A stretch of DNA of 64,000 nt from Pseudomonas kribbensis (GTDB lineage: Bacteria; Pseudomonadota; Gammaproteobacteria; Pseudomonadales; Pseudomonadaceae). Shown piece by piece: positions 16,203 to 24,318 of the stretch. The notes below the pieces were generated by a model. That model was not told the origin of the DNA. It searched no databases and was given only the letters and a program-made list of their open reading frames with translations. The translations under genes and the position numbers were made by a program. Numbering within the stretch: the first letter of the stretch is position 1; every line of letters begins with the position of its first letter. The stretch lies in assembly GCF_003352185.1 (NCBI RefSeq), contig NZ_CP029608.1, forward strand, positions 496,001-560,000, given 5' to 3'.

Positions 16203-16486
16203 CCGAACAATTCACTCGTTGGGACTCAGCCGAGTACCTCAAGACAGAAGAGGACATGGCCAACTATCTGGACGCCTGTATGGAAGAGGCGGGTGACGAC
16301 CCGGCTTTTATTGCCAAGGCACTTGGCACTATCGCTCGGGCGCGTGGCATGACGCAGGTTGCGCGCGATGCTGGGCTATCAAGGGAAAGCCTTTATCGCG
16401 CACTGTCAGGCGAGGTAAATCCTGAGTTTGGGACGATCCTCAAAGTCATGAAGGCGCTGGGGCTGAAGTTGCATGCCAGCACATGA
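16199..16486 (+). CDS. HigA-like addiction-module antitoxin, XRE/COG3636 family
   Basis: The 95-residue protein has a short N-terminal acidic part and a helix-turn-helix at about 45-90 (GMTQVARDAGLSRESLYRAL, then NPEFGTILKVMKALGLKL). This matches the probable addiction-module antidote family, which binds its own operator and neutralises a toxin encoded just upstream. Here the upstream toxin is reduced to a stub, so this is an orphan antitoxin. AGGAG lies about 9 bases before the ATG. A terminator follows after 10 bases. Confidence 0.85.
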   Translation: MTEQFTRWDSAEYLKTEEDMANYLDACMEEAGDDPAFIAKALGTIARARGMTQVARDAGLSRESLYRALSGEVNPEFGTILKVMKALGLKLHAST

Positions 16487-16496
16487 TCTGAACTGA

Positions 16497-16520
16497 AAAG
16501 GGCGCCGAAAGGCGCCCTTT
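16497..16520. terminator. Bidirectional intrinsic terminator
   Basis: A perfect stem AAAGGGCGCC/GGCGCCCTTT with a GAAA tetraloop. It separates the antitoxin gene from the convergent end of the pigment operon and can serve both strands. Confidence 0.85.
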
Positions 16521-16534
16521 GTCGTTTCTGGCGA

Positions 16535-16975
16535 TTACTGAACCGTCGCCAGATCACCCTTCAACGCAACGCCGGCCATGATCGCGCCCGCGTGGCATTC
16601 GTAGTTCTTCGCATCCTTGCGCTCGTTGCTCTTGTAGAAGCTGACGATGTTGGTCACGGCGTTGGCGCCGGCGTTTTTCGCCGCCTGGTGCAGGCTGATG
16701 ATGGCCGATTGCACGACCCACTCGCAGGCTTCCTGGTCAGTCTTGTTGAAGGCGTTGGTCTTCTTGTTGGTCACCGCGCCAGGGCTGACGACGCTGACTT
16801 TGCCGGCCGGGGCATTGCCCGCCAGATAGAACTTCACGCTGCCGTCGATCTTGCCGGTGCGGGTTGCCTCTGCGACCGCTTTGTCGAATGGCAGATAGAC
16901 CGCCGTGTCACGGGCCTGGCTGACGGCCGGCAAGGCACAGATGAGCAGGGCGGCAGCGAGTTGGTTGAAGCGCAT
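16535..16975 (-). CDS. Small secreted protein at the end of the aryl polyene operon
   Basis: The 146-residue protein has a signal peptide ending near SQA (residues 18-20). The mature part carries IDGSVKFYLAGN, ACEWVVQSAIISLH, AGANAVTNIVSFY and YECHAG, paralogous to the product at 15590-16027. The ATG has AAGGAG 6 bases upstream. It starts only 20 bases after the ketosynthase stop at 16996 with no terminator between, so it is probably the last gene of the pigment operon. The function is unknown; a periplasmic role is inferred from the signal peptide. Confidence 0.8.
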   Translation of the reverse strand: MRFNQLAAALLICALPAVSQARDTAVYLPFDKAVAEATRTGKIDGSVKFYLAGNAPAGKVSVVSPGAVTNKKTNAFNKTDQEACEWVVQSAIISLHQAAKNAGANAVTNIVSFYKSNERKDAKNYECHAGAIMAGVALKGDLATVQ

Positions 16976-16995
16976 GGAGGTCTCCTTGACCTGGA

Positions 16996-18231
16996 TTAAT
17001 TCGGTGGCGTCCAGCGGCGGAAAATCAGCGAGGTATTGACCCCGCCAAACGCGAAGTTGTTGTTCATCACGTAGTCGTGGTGCATCTGGCGGAACTCGCC
17101 GCGCAGGTAATCGAGCTTGCCGCAGTGCGGGTCGACTTCGTCGAGGTTGAGCGTGTGCACGTACAGGTCGCGGTTGAGCATTTCGATGCTGAACCACGAC
17201 TCCAGCGCGCCGCAGGCGCCCAAAGTGTGACCGAGGAAGCTCTTCTGCGAGCTGATCGGCATGTGTTCGCCGAACAGGCTGCTGGTGGCCAGGGTCTCGG
17301 CGATATCGCCCTGTTCGGTGGCCGTGCCGTGACCGTTCACGTAACCGATGGCGTCAGGCGTGAGGCCGGCGTCTTCCAGTGCCAGCTCCATCGCACGGCG
17401 CATGGTGACCTGTTCCGGCCGGGTGGTGTGCTGGCCGTCGGCGTTGCTGCCGAAGCCGACGATTTCGGCGTGGATGCGCGCACCGCGAGCGAGGGCGTGT
17501 TCCAGTTCTTCGAGCACCAGCATGCCGCCGCCTTCACCGATCACCAGGCCGTCGCGGCCCTTGTCATACGGACGTGGCGAGGTTTGCGGTGCATCGTTTT
17601 TCAGGCTAGTGGCGTACAGCGCGTCGAACACCATGGCTTCGGTCGGGCACAGCTCTTCGGCACCGCCGGCGAGCATCAGCGGCAGGCGGCCGAACTTGAT
17701 CGCCTCGTAGGCGTAACCGATGCCCTGGCTGCCGCTGGTGCAGGCGCTGGAGGTCGGGATCAGGCGACCGGTGAGGCCGAAGAAGATGCTGATGTTCGCC
17801 GCCGTGGTGTGCGGCATCATCCGCACGTAAGAGTTGGCGTTCAGGCCTTCGGCCACCGAATTCAGTAGCATGTTGCCGAACGCCTTGATCTCGTCGGTGC
17901 TGCCGGTGGATGAGCCACAGGCCACGCCCATGCGCCCGTCCTTGATCGACTCATCGCCCAGCAGTCCTGCATCGGCCAGCGCTTTTTCCGCCGCGCCGAC
18001 CGCGAGCCGCGAGACCCGGCCCATGCTGCGCAGTTGTTTACGTGTCCAGTGCGTCGGCACCAGAAAATCATCGATCGGCCCGGCCAGTCGGGTGTTCAGC
18101 TCGCTGAAGCGATCCCACTCGTCCATCCGGCGGATGCCGCTGCGGTTGGCGGCGAAATTGCCGGCGATGGTGTCCCAGTCGCTGCCCAGCGAGGTGATGC
18201 CGGCCATGCCGGTGACGACAACGCGCTTCAT
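16996..18231 (-). CDS. Beta-ketoacyl-ACP synthase (FabF-like), aryl polyene cluster
   Basis: Condensing enzyme expected to extend the polyene chain on ACP. The 411-residue protein has a complete Cys-His-His triad: Cys164 in SSACTSGS, His301 in HGTATEQ and His335 in GHTLGACGA. The N-terminus is MKRVVVTGMAGITSLG. The ATG at 18231 overlaps the stop of the upstream ketoreductase as ATGA and is preferred over an in-frame GTG at 18237. Aryl polyene clusters normally carry two or three ketosynthases, with another here at 19413-20609. Confidence 0.93.
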   Translation of the reverse strand: MKRVVVTGMAGITSLGSDWDTIAGNFAANRSGIRRMDEWDRFSELNTRLAGPIDDFLVPTHWTRKQLRSMGRVSRLAVGAAEKALADAGLLGDESIKDGRMGVACGSSTGSTDEIKAFGNMLLNSVAEGLNANSYVRMMPHTTAANISIFFGLTGRLIPTSSACTSGSQGIGYAYEAIKFGRLPLMLAGGAEELCPTEAMVFDALYATSLKNDAPQTSPRPYDKGRDGLVIGEGGGMLVLEELEHALARGARIHAEIVGFGSNADGQHTTRPEQVTMRRAMELALEDAGLTPDAIGYVNGHGTATEQGDIAETLATSSLFGEHMPISSQKSFLGHTLGACGALESWFSIEMLNRDLYVHTLNLDEVDPHCGKLDYLRGEFRQMHHDYVMNNNFAFGGVNTSLIFRRWTPPN

Positions 18232-18959
18232 CAGCACAAGCCTCCGTTGACCGCCAGGACCTGGCGGGTGATGTACGACGCTTCCGCCGACATCAGGAAA
18301 TTCACCGCACCGGCCACCTCTTCAGGGGTGCCCATGCGTTGTGCCGGGATCATTTTCATCAGTTCTTCCACCGGCACGTTTTCGTCGAGCATGGCCGTGT
18401 CGATCAGGCCCGGCGCGACACAGTTGACTGTAATTTTGCGCTTGGCCAGTTCGATCGCCAACGCCTTTGCGGCACCGATCACACCGGCCTTCGAAGCGCT
18501 GTAGTTGACCTGTCCCCGGTTGCCGATCAGCCCCGAAACCGAAGTGATGCAAACGATGCGACCAGCGGCGCGGCGACGGATCATCGGCATCATCACCGGA
18601 TGCAGGACGTTGTAGAAACCGTCGAGGTTGGTGCGCAACACCACGTCCCAATCGTCATCGCTCAGCGCCGGAAACGCGCCGTCGCGGGTCAGTCCGGCAT
18701 TGAGCACCACGCCGTAATAGGCACCGTGGGCTTCAACGTCTGCTTCAAGGATGGCTTTGCAGGTTTCGCGGTCAGCCACGTCGAATTGCAGGATGCGTGC
18801 ATTGCGCCCCAAGGCTTCGACTTCGGCTTTCACCGCTTGCGCTTCGGCCACGCCGCTGCGGCAATGCAGGACGATATCGTGGCCGGCCTTGGCCAGGCGC
18901 AGGGCGATGGCGCGGCCGATGCCACGGCTGGAGCCGGTGACCAGTACGAATTCAGTCAT
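18231..18959 (-). CDS. 3-oxoacyl-ACP reductase (FabG-like SDR), aryl polyene cluster
   Basis: NADPH-dependent ketoreductase of the polyene elongation cycle. The 242-residue short-chain dehydrogenase has the cofactor motif TGSSRGIG at residues 8-15, NAG near 87-89, and the catalytic set Ser140, Tyr153 and Lys157 in YSASKAG. The C-terminus ends with the usual YITRQVLAVNGG. It overlaps the dehydratase upstream by 8 bases and the ketosynthase downstream by ATGA. Confidence 0.94.
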   Translation of the reverse strand: MTEFVLVTGSSRGIGRAIALRLAKAGHDIVLHCRSGVAEAQAVKAEVEALGRNARILQFDVADRETCKAILEADVEAHGAYYGVVLNAGLTRDGAFPALSDDDWDVVLRTNLDGFYNVLHPVMMPMIRRRAAGRIVCITSVSGLIGNRGQVNYSASKAGVIGAAKALAIELAKRKITVNCVAPGLIDTAMLDENVPVEELMKMIPAQRMGTPEEVAGAVNFLMSAEASYITRQVLAVNGGLC

Positions 18960-19416
18960 CGTTCGACTCCTTCAATTGTTCAAGATATTGCGCCGCGTGC
19001 GGCGGGCGGAACACGTTCAGCCGGGCACTGGCTTCGATGCCCGGCGCATTGATGTGGCATTCGAACACGCCCATGCCGTTGTCATCTTCCAGCGAGCGGA
19101 TGCCGTGGATGGTCAGTTCACACCCGACGGGAAACGCCTCGACATTGCATTCGAATTTGCGGGTGCCGAGCAGAAAGCCCAGCTCCACCGCATTGCCTTT
19201 CTGCCGTGCATGGCAGCCGGCGAACGCGGCAACGCTCTGCGCCATCAGCTCGACGCCGACCCACGCCGGCAGACTGCCGTCGGGCAGACTGAACAGGCCA
19301 TCGGGTTTGACCGTCAGGGTGGTGTGGATCTGCTCGTCGTCGAAGCTGAGGATCCGGTCGATCAGAATCATGTCGCCAGCGTGGGGCAGCAATTCGGCGA
19401 GCGGCCAGTCAGTCAT
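18952..19416 (-). CDS. Hotdog-fold 3-hydroxyacyl-ACP dehydratase, aryl polyene cluster
   Basis: The 154-residue protein has LLPHAGDMILIDRI at about 9-22, the start typical of the ApeP-type hotdog dehydratases, and WVGVELMAQSVAAFAGCHA on the central helix (about 52-70). It should remove water in each round to build the conjugated double bonds. A second dehydratase domain is fused to the AMP ligase at 30851-32530. ATGA overlap with the upstream ketosynthase shows tight coupling. Confidence 0.85.
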   Translation of the reverse strand: MTDWPLAELLPHAGDMILIDRILSFDDEQIHTTLTVKPDGLFSLPDGSLPAWVGVELMAQSVAAFAGCHARQKGNAVELGFLLGTRKFECNVEAFPVGCELTIHGIRSLEDDNGMGVFECHINAPGIEASARLNVFRPPHAAQYLEQLKESNDD

Positions 19417-20609
19417 GGGGCGTCTCCGATAATCAGGCTGACGTTATTGCCACCGAAGGCAAACGAATTGCTCATCAGGTAGCGGGGAGCAATGGACGCC
19501 AGGCGTTCGCTCGCGGTCACCCACTTCAGCGCTGGCAGGTCGGGATCGGCCTGGCCGTCCCAGACGTGCGGCGGCAAGGCATGGTCGGGGTTGTCGGCAC
19601 TCAGGCTCAGCCAGCAGAACGCGGCTTCCAGTGCGCCGGCAGCGCCGAGGGTGTGGCCGGTCATCGGTTTGGTCGAAGAACAGGCCACGCCCTGCGGGAA
19701 CAGGGTGGCAACGGCCAGGCTTTCCATGGCGTCGTTGTGTTGGGTGGCGGTGCCATGCAGGTTCAGGTAACTGATTTGTTCGGCTTGCAGTCGGGCGCGA
19801 TCCAGCGCCTGTTGCATGGCTTGCAACGCGCCTCGACCTGACGGTTCCGGTGCGGAAATGTGGTGAGCGTCGGAACTGGCGCCAGCGCCCAGCAGGGCGA
19901 TGGCCGGGCCGTCGCCGCGCTGTCTGCTCATCACGAACAGCACCGCAGCCTCGCCGATATTGATGCCGTTGCGGTTGGCAGAGAACGGATTGCAGCGCTC
20001 CCCGGAAACAGCTTCCAGCGACGAAAAACCATTGAGCGTCAGTTTGCACAGGCTGTCGACGCCGCCGCACAGCACCGCGTCGCACAGCCCCAGATCGAGC
20101 AGGCGCTTGGCGCTCATCAGGGCCCGGGCGCTGGAGGTGCACGCCGTGGAAATCACGTAGGTCGGGCCGCTCAGTTGCAGCCAGTCGGCGAGGAAGGTCG
20201 CCGGGGCGCCGAGCTCCTGTTGCCGGTAGTCGTAATCGTCCGGGAACTGCTGGTTGCGAATGTAATGCGCCAGCCCCTGGCTGGCCTCGTCGATACCCGA
20301 GGTGCTGGTGCCGAGCACCACACCAATACGCTCACGGCCGTAGGCCTGAATGGCAGCGTCGATGTCGTCGCGAATCTGCAACGCCGCTTCCAGCAGCAAC
20401 TGATTGTTGCGGCTCTTGTGCGCCGCCATCTGCGGCGGAATGGGCGCCAGATCACCGCGTACTGCGGCCACCGGCAACTCGCGTTCCGGCACCCAGCCAG
20501 CCTCGTGGCGCATGCCCGAACAATCGCCGGCGAACAGGTGGCGGGCGACTTCTTGCTTGTCACGGCCCAGGGCGCAGATCACGCCGAGGGCGTTGAGGTA
20601 AGCGGTCAT
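19413..20609 (-). CDS. Beta-ketoacyl-ACP synthase, aryl polyene cluster
   Basis: The 398-residue condensing enzyme has an intact triad: Cys157 in STACTSSA, His286 in HGTATQHND and His320 in GHTLGAAGA. The C-terminal SNSFAFGGNN is typical of the family. Substrate preference cannot be read; in aryl polyene systems one ketosynthase pairs with a chain-length partner and another starts the chain. ATGA overlaps on both sides place it inside the operon. Confidence 0.92.
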   Translation of the reverse strand: MTAYLNALGVICALGRDKQEVARHLFAGDCSGMRHEAGWVPERELPVAAVRGDLAPIPPQMAAHKSRNNQLLLEAALQIRDDIDAAIQAYGRERIGVVLGTSTSGIDEASQGLAHYIRNQQFPDDYDYRQQELGAPATFLADWLQLSGPTYVISTACTSSARALMSAKRLLDLGLCDAVLCGGVDSLCKLTLNGFSSLEAVSGERCNPFSANRNGINIGEAAVLFVMSRQRGDGPAIALLGAGASSDAHHISAPEPSGRGALQAMQQALDRARLQAEQISYLNLHGTATQHNDAMESLAVATLFPQGVACSSTKPMTGHTLGAAGALEAAFCWLSLSADNPDHALPPHVWDGQADPDLPALKWVTASERLASIAPRYLMSNSFAFGGNNVSLIIGDAP

Positions 20610-21088
20610 GGCGTCGATTCACCTAAGGGAGACACGCGATAGTGCGGGCCTTGGGGCAGATTCAATTCGAAGCTCGATGGTTGTGAATAGCGGATGTCCC
20701 AGCGTGCCGGCAAGGAACGTTGCCCGTCGTGTTGCTGCGCGGTGGGGTAATTGCGTGACAGCTCGTCGGCAGGCGTCAGGGCGAACAGCAGCGCGGCGAA
20801 CAGTTCTCGGGCTTCCGGATTCGGTGGCAGCAGGCCGTCGGCCTGCCAGCGTCCGTCGATCAGTTGCTGACGGGCCTGGGGAATGCCCAGCGGATCCATC
20901 ATCGACCAGCGGATGCCCGGGCCCTCGCGCTGGATCACCAACAACCAGTCCTGACGCTGTCCGGCTTGCTGGCGCTCGATGTGCAGTTGCAGCGGCAGCG
21001 GCAGGCTCGGGTTGCCGGCCGGCAGCGGTGCCTGACTGGCGCAGGCGCCGAGCAGGCTGATGCAAGCCAGCAGAATAAGCCGTATCAC
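20606..21088 (-). CDS. DUF3261-type lipoprotein, aryl polyene cluster
   Basis: The 160-residue protein has a lipoprotein signal with lipobox LLGAC near residues 13-17. The mature part includes LLVIQREGPGIRWSMMDPLG. Members of this family recur in aryl polyene clusters and are thought to help place the pigment in the outer membrane; the exact role is not known. The start is set at GTG 21088, because the upstream part of the open frame runs through a REP doublet. No strong ribosome-binding site is seen. The stop overlaps the ketosynthase ATG. Confidence 0.8.
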   Translation of the reverse strand: MIRLILLACISLLGACASQAPLPAGNPSLPLPLQLHIERQQAGQRQDWLLVIQREGPGIRWSMMDPLGIPQARQQLIDGRWQADGLLPPNPEARELFAALLFALTPADELSRNYPTAQQHDGQRSLPARWDIRYSQPSSFELNLPQGPHYRVSPLGESTP

Positions 21089-21097
21089 CGCGGACAA

Positions 21098-21187
21098 TGT
21101 GGGAGCGAGCCTGCTCGCGATGGCGTCGGAACATCCAGCACTGATGCAAGCTGATCCACCGCTATCGCGAGCAGGCTCGCTCCCACA
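21098..21187. repeat. REP doublet (REPIN) inside the aryl polyene operon
   Basis: Inverted arms TGTGGGAGCGAGCCTGCTCG and the complement are at 21098 and about 21168-21187, of the same family as the doublets at 11952 and 56069. It fills the only sizeable gap in the operon, between the methyltransferase stop (21202) and the lipoprotein start (21088). In the mRNA it would fold into a long hairpin. Confidence 0.92.
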
Positions 21188-21201
21188 AGTAAAGTGCGAC
21201 A

Positions 21202-21927
21202 TCAGCAAATCCCTTCCAGCGGTTTGCGCGCCACGACGTTGACCAGGGTTTCTTCACGCTGGCCAAACGGCTTCGGCTGGCGCAGGCCAAAGCGTTCAAG
21301 CAGACCGAAATCCTTCGCCCGGCTCCACCACAGGTACGGGTAGGAAACATTCCGTTCGCCGAACTCGAAGCCCTGCTGGCGAATCATTTCCAGATACTGC
21401 GCCGCACTCTTCTGCACGTGCATCGGATGGCGGAACAGCCAGCGGATGACCCACGTATCAATGTAAGCCTCGGTGGACTCGGCGAACAGCAGATAACCGC
21501 CCGGTTTGAGCACCCGGTAGAACTCGGCCAGGGCCTTTTCCTGTTCCACCAGATGATGAAAGGTCTGGTGACAGAACAGTAGATCGACGCTCGCATCCGG
21601 CACATTGAGTGTCGCGCAGTCGCTGCCAATCAGCTCGACGGTGAAACCCTGGCGCGCCGCTTCTTCAGCGCTCAGCTCCAGGCTGTGCGGGTCGGCATCG
21701 ACGCCGATCAAACGCTGTGGGGCGAAGGTCTGGCGCAGGTGGCCGAAGGATTTGCCCTGGCCGCATCCGGCATCCAGCAGCACCGGATTGGCCGGCAGAG
21801 CTTCGCTGAACAAGCCGCGCAAATCGTTGATCGCCACGCGCAACACATGGTGCTGCCAGGTGTGGCTGCGCAGGAACCAGAAGCCGAAACGGGTTTCCTC
21901 GACGTAGCTGTCGCTCAAGTAATTCAT
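21202..21927 (-). CDS. SAM-dependent methyltransferase, aryl polyene cluster
   Basis: The 241-residue class I methyltransferase has motif I LDAGCGQGKS at about 51-60, an acidic residue after strand 2 in IGVDADPHS, and a post-motif LKPGGYLLFAEST. It probably methylates a ring hydroxyl or carbon of the aryl head group, as known for aryl polyenes, but the acceptor cannot be read from sequence. ATGA overlap with the upstream flavoenzyme. Confidence 0.85.
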   Translation of the reverse strand: MNYLSDSYVEETRFGFWFLRSHTWQHHVLRVAINDLRGLFSEALPANPVLLDAGCGQGKSFGHLRQTFAPQRLIGVDADPHSLELSAEEAARQGFTVELIGSDCATLNVPDASVDLLFCHQTFHHLVEQEKALAEFYRVLKPGGYLLFAESTEAYIDTWVIRWLFRHPMHVQKSAAQYLEMIRQQGFEFGERNVSYPYLWWSRAKDFGLLERFGLRQPKPFGQREETLVNVVARKPLEGIC

Positions 21928-23156
21928 GGGGCGTCCTTTGCACAGAGTTCGGAAATCGTCTTCAGTCGGCGGCGGGCCTCACTGACGAACGGGTTGCGTT
22001 CGTCCCAGGCATAACCGGCGAGAATCGAACAGATCATGCGACGGATGTCCGGGGAGGCCTGCTCATGGAAAATCACGTCCTGGAAGGTGCCGGCGTACCA
22101 GCCCTCGACGTAGGCGCGGAAGGTGTCGACGCCGCGTTTCAACGGCTCGGCGAACTCGCTTTGCCAGTTCACGGTTTCGCCCTGCAACTGTCGGTGCAAT
22201 ACACCGGCGGCCATGCTCGCCGAGCGCATGGCGATGGTCACGCCGGAAGAGAACACCGGATCGAGAAACTCGGCGGCGTTGCCTAGCAGAGCAAAACCCG
22301 GACCGTGCAGGGTTTTGACGTTGGCGGCATAGCCGCCGAGGGTGCGCGCCGGGGTGTCCCACACGGCGTTGTTCAGCACCTTCGCCAGGCTCGGGGTTTC
22401 AGCGATGAAACCGCGCAGGCAGGCATCGAGATCGGCGTCGCGACCGTTGAAATGTTCAGCAGCAGCGACAACGCCCACCGAGCAGCGACCGTTGCTGAAC
22501 GGGATCGTCCAGAACCAGATATCGCGATGCTGCGGGTGGGTGGTGACGAGGATCTTTTCGCGGTCGAAGGCCGGGTGATCGATGTGATCTTCGACATGGG
22601 TGAACACGGCCTGGCGCACCGGGAAATTCGACGGTGCTTCCAGATCAAGCAAGCGTGACAGTACGCGGCCATAGCCGCTGGCATCGAGAACGAAACCGGC
22701 CTCGACACGGTACTCGCTGCCGTCTTCGCGACGCACATCGAGTTGCGGACGCGGGCAGTCGAAATCGACGCTGACGATGGCATCGCCATAACGGATTTCC
22801 ACACCTTGCAGCGCGGCTTGATCGGCCAGCAGTTTGTCGAAGTCGGCACGTTGCACCTGGAAGGTGGTCGGTTTGCCGCCGGTGAACGTATCGCCGAAAT
22901 CGAACGCGCTGTAGCGCTCGCCCCAGGCGAATGCCGCGCCGGTCTTGCGCTGGAATCCGGCGGCGTTCACCGCATCGAGCATCCCGGCCTCTTCGACGAA
23001 GTCCAGGCAATGGCTGAGCAGGCTTTCGCCGATGGAAAATCGCGGGAAATGCTGGCGCTCGATGACCAGCACGTCGTGCCCCTTGCGCTTGAGCAACGCA
23101 GCGGCAATGGCGCCGGACGGGCCGGCGCCGATGATCACGACCTGACGGGATTCCAT
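21924..23156 (-). CDS. FAD-dependent oxidoreductase, halogenase-like, aryl polyene cluster
   Basis: The 410-residue flavoprotein has the dinucleotide motif GAGPSG at residues 10-15, FPRFSIGESLL near 38-47 and FVLDASGYG near 155-163. WFWTIP at 214-219 matches the WxWxIP motif that marks flavin-dependent halogenases. A lysine at 71 in FQRKTGAAF could fill the catalytic Lys position, but this alignment is by eye. It may halogenate the aryl head group, as reported for xanthomonadins; a hydroxylase or reductase role remains possible. The ATG at 23156 starts 1 base after the upstream stop; an upstream in-frame GTG is possible. Confidence 0.78.
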   Translation of the reverse strand: MESRQVVIIGAGPSGAIAAALLKRKGHDVLVIERQHFPRFSIGESLLSHCLDFVEEAGMLDAVNAAGFQRKTGAAFAWGERYSAFDFGDTFTGGKPTTFQVQRADFDKLLADQAALQGVEIRYGDAIVSVDFDCPRPQLDVRREDGSEYRVEAGFVLDASGYGRVLSRLLDLEAPSNFPVRQAVFTHVEDHIDHPAFDREKILVTTHPQHRDIWFWTIPFSNGRCSVGVVAAAEHFNGRDADLDACLRGFIAETPSLAKVLNNAVWDTPARTLGGYAANVKTLHGPGFALLGNAAEFLDPVFSSGVTIAMRSASMAAGVLHRQLQGETVNWQSEFAEPLKRGVDTFRAYVEGWYAGTFQDVIFHEQASPDIRRMICSILAGYAWDERNPFVSEARRRLKTISELCAKDAP

Positions 23157-23157
23157 T

Positions 23158-24318
23158 TCAACGATTGGCACGCGAGCTCCTGGGTACGGCAATAGGGTTC
23201 AGAGACGCACGGTGCAGGCCGATGAAGGCCGGCAGCAGCGTCGCGATCAGGCCCATCAGCATCAGCGCAAAGTACAGCGCCGGGCTGATGAGCTGTTGTT
23301 GCAATAGCAGGTTGAGAAAGACGATTTCACTCAAGCCGCGAATGTTCAGCAGCACACTCTCGCGCCAGCGGCTGGCGCCTTCGAAGGATTCACCGGCCCA
23401 GCCGAGGCCCAGCCAGTTGCCGAGCAATTTGCTGGCAATCGGCAACAGCAGCAGCGCTAACCATTGCACCGCGCCGAGGCTGACGAGGGCGCTGTGCACA
23501 TCGATCTGCACGATGCCAAAGGTGAGGATCAGCGGAATCGCGATCCACGTCTGCAAACGATTCATCCAGCGTGCCGGCAACGGCAGCACCAATGGCACCT
23601 TCAACGCGGCCATGCACAGCAGGTAGCCGATGCCGAAAATCAGCGCATTGAGTTTGTAGTGTTCGGCCAGCACCAACAGCGCAAAAAAGCCGAGGCTGTA
23701 AGTCAGCGGCCGGCGGATGCCGAACACCCGCAGCAGCAACGGCACGCAGGCCAGCCCTAGCGGCAGCAACAGACTGCTCAGGTGCAGGCTGCCCTGGGCG
23801 AGGCCGAACAGGGTCCAGCAGGTCAGGTCGATCAGGATCGCGGTCTGCACCAGACGCCGGGTGGCGGCGGGCGGATAGTCGATATGGCGCAGGTACAGAT
23901 ACAGCACCGGGATCGCGGTGATGGCGAACACCAGACCGATGGCCAGCGAATTGATCCACGGTTGCGCTGGCAGCAGCCAGTACGCTGTCGCCAGCCCGCA
24001 GGCGAACGGCACGGCGAAACTCGGCAGGGCAATTTTCACGCTCTGGCGATCCAGACGCAGGTCGATCACATCGCTGAGGATGTGCCCGAGCAGCAGCGCG
24101 AAGCTCAGGCTGTAGACGTTTTTCAGCCAGTCCGGCGCAATCAGATCGGCGCCGCTGAGCTGCCAGCCCGGTTCGATCCAGAAATACATCAACAGCGGCA
24201 GGATGAAGCTGGCCAGCAGCAACTGGCTGACAATCGGAATCAACCCGAAATGTCGGCCGACACGGGTGGCCACCGCGAACAGCGCCAGGGCCATGACCCA
24301 GAAGACTGCGACCATCAT
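23158..24318 (-). CDS. Sodium/proton antiporter-like membrane protein, aryl polyene cluster
   Basis: The 386-residue protein has about 11-12 hydrophobic segments and resembles the CPA2-type cation:proton exchanger fold (PIVSQLLLASFILP near the start, GLSEIVFLNLLLQQ near the end). The role in pigment production is not known; a transport or pH function is inferred from position only. The start codon lies in the sequence ATGATG overlapping the exporter stop. Confidence 0.7.
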   Translation of the reverse strand: MMVAVFWVMALALFAVATRVGRHFGLIPIVSQLLLASFILPLLMYFWIEPGWQLSGADLIAPDWLKNVYSLSFALLLGHILSDVIDLRLDRQSVKIALPSFAVPFACGLATAYWLLPAQPWINSLAIGLVFAITAIPVLYLYLRHIDYPPAATRRLVQTAILIDLTCWTLFGLAQGSLHLSSLLLPLGLACVPLLLRVFGIRRPLTYSLGFFALLVLAEHYKLNALIFGIGYLLCMAALKVPLVLPLPARWMNRLQTWIAIPLILTFGIVQIDVHSALVSLGAVQWLALLLLPIASKLLGNWLGLGWAGESFEGASRWRESVLLNIRGLSEIVFLNLLLQQQLISPALYFALMLMGLIATLLPAFIGLHRASLNPIAVPRSSRANR

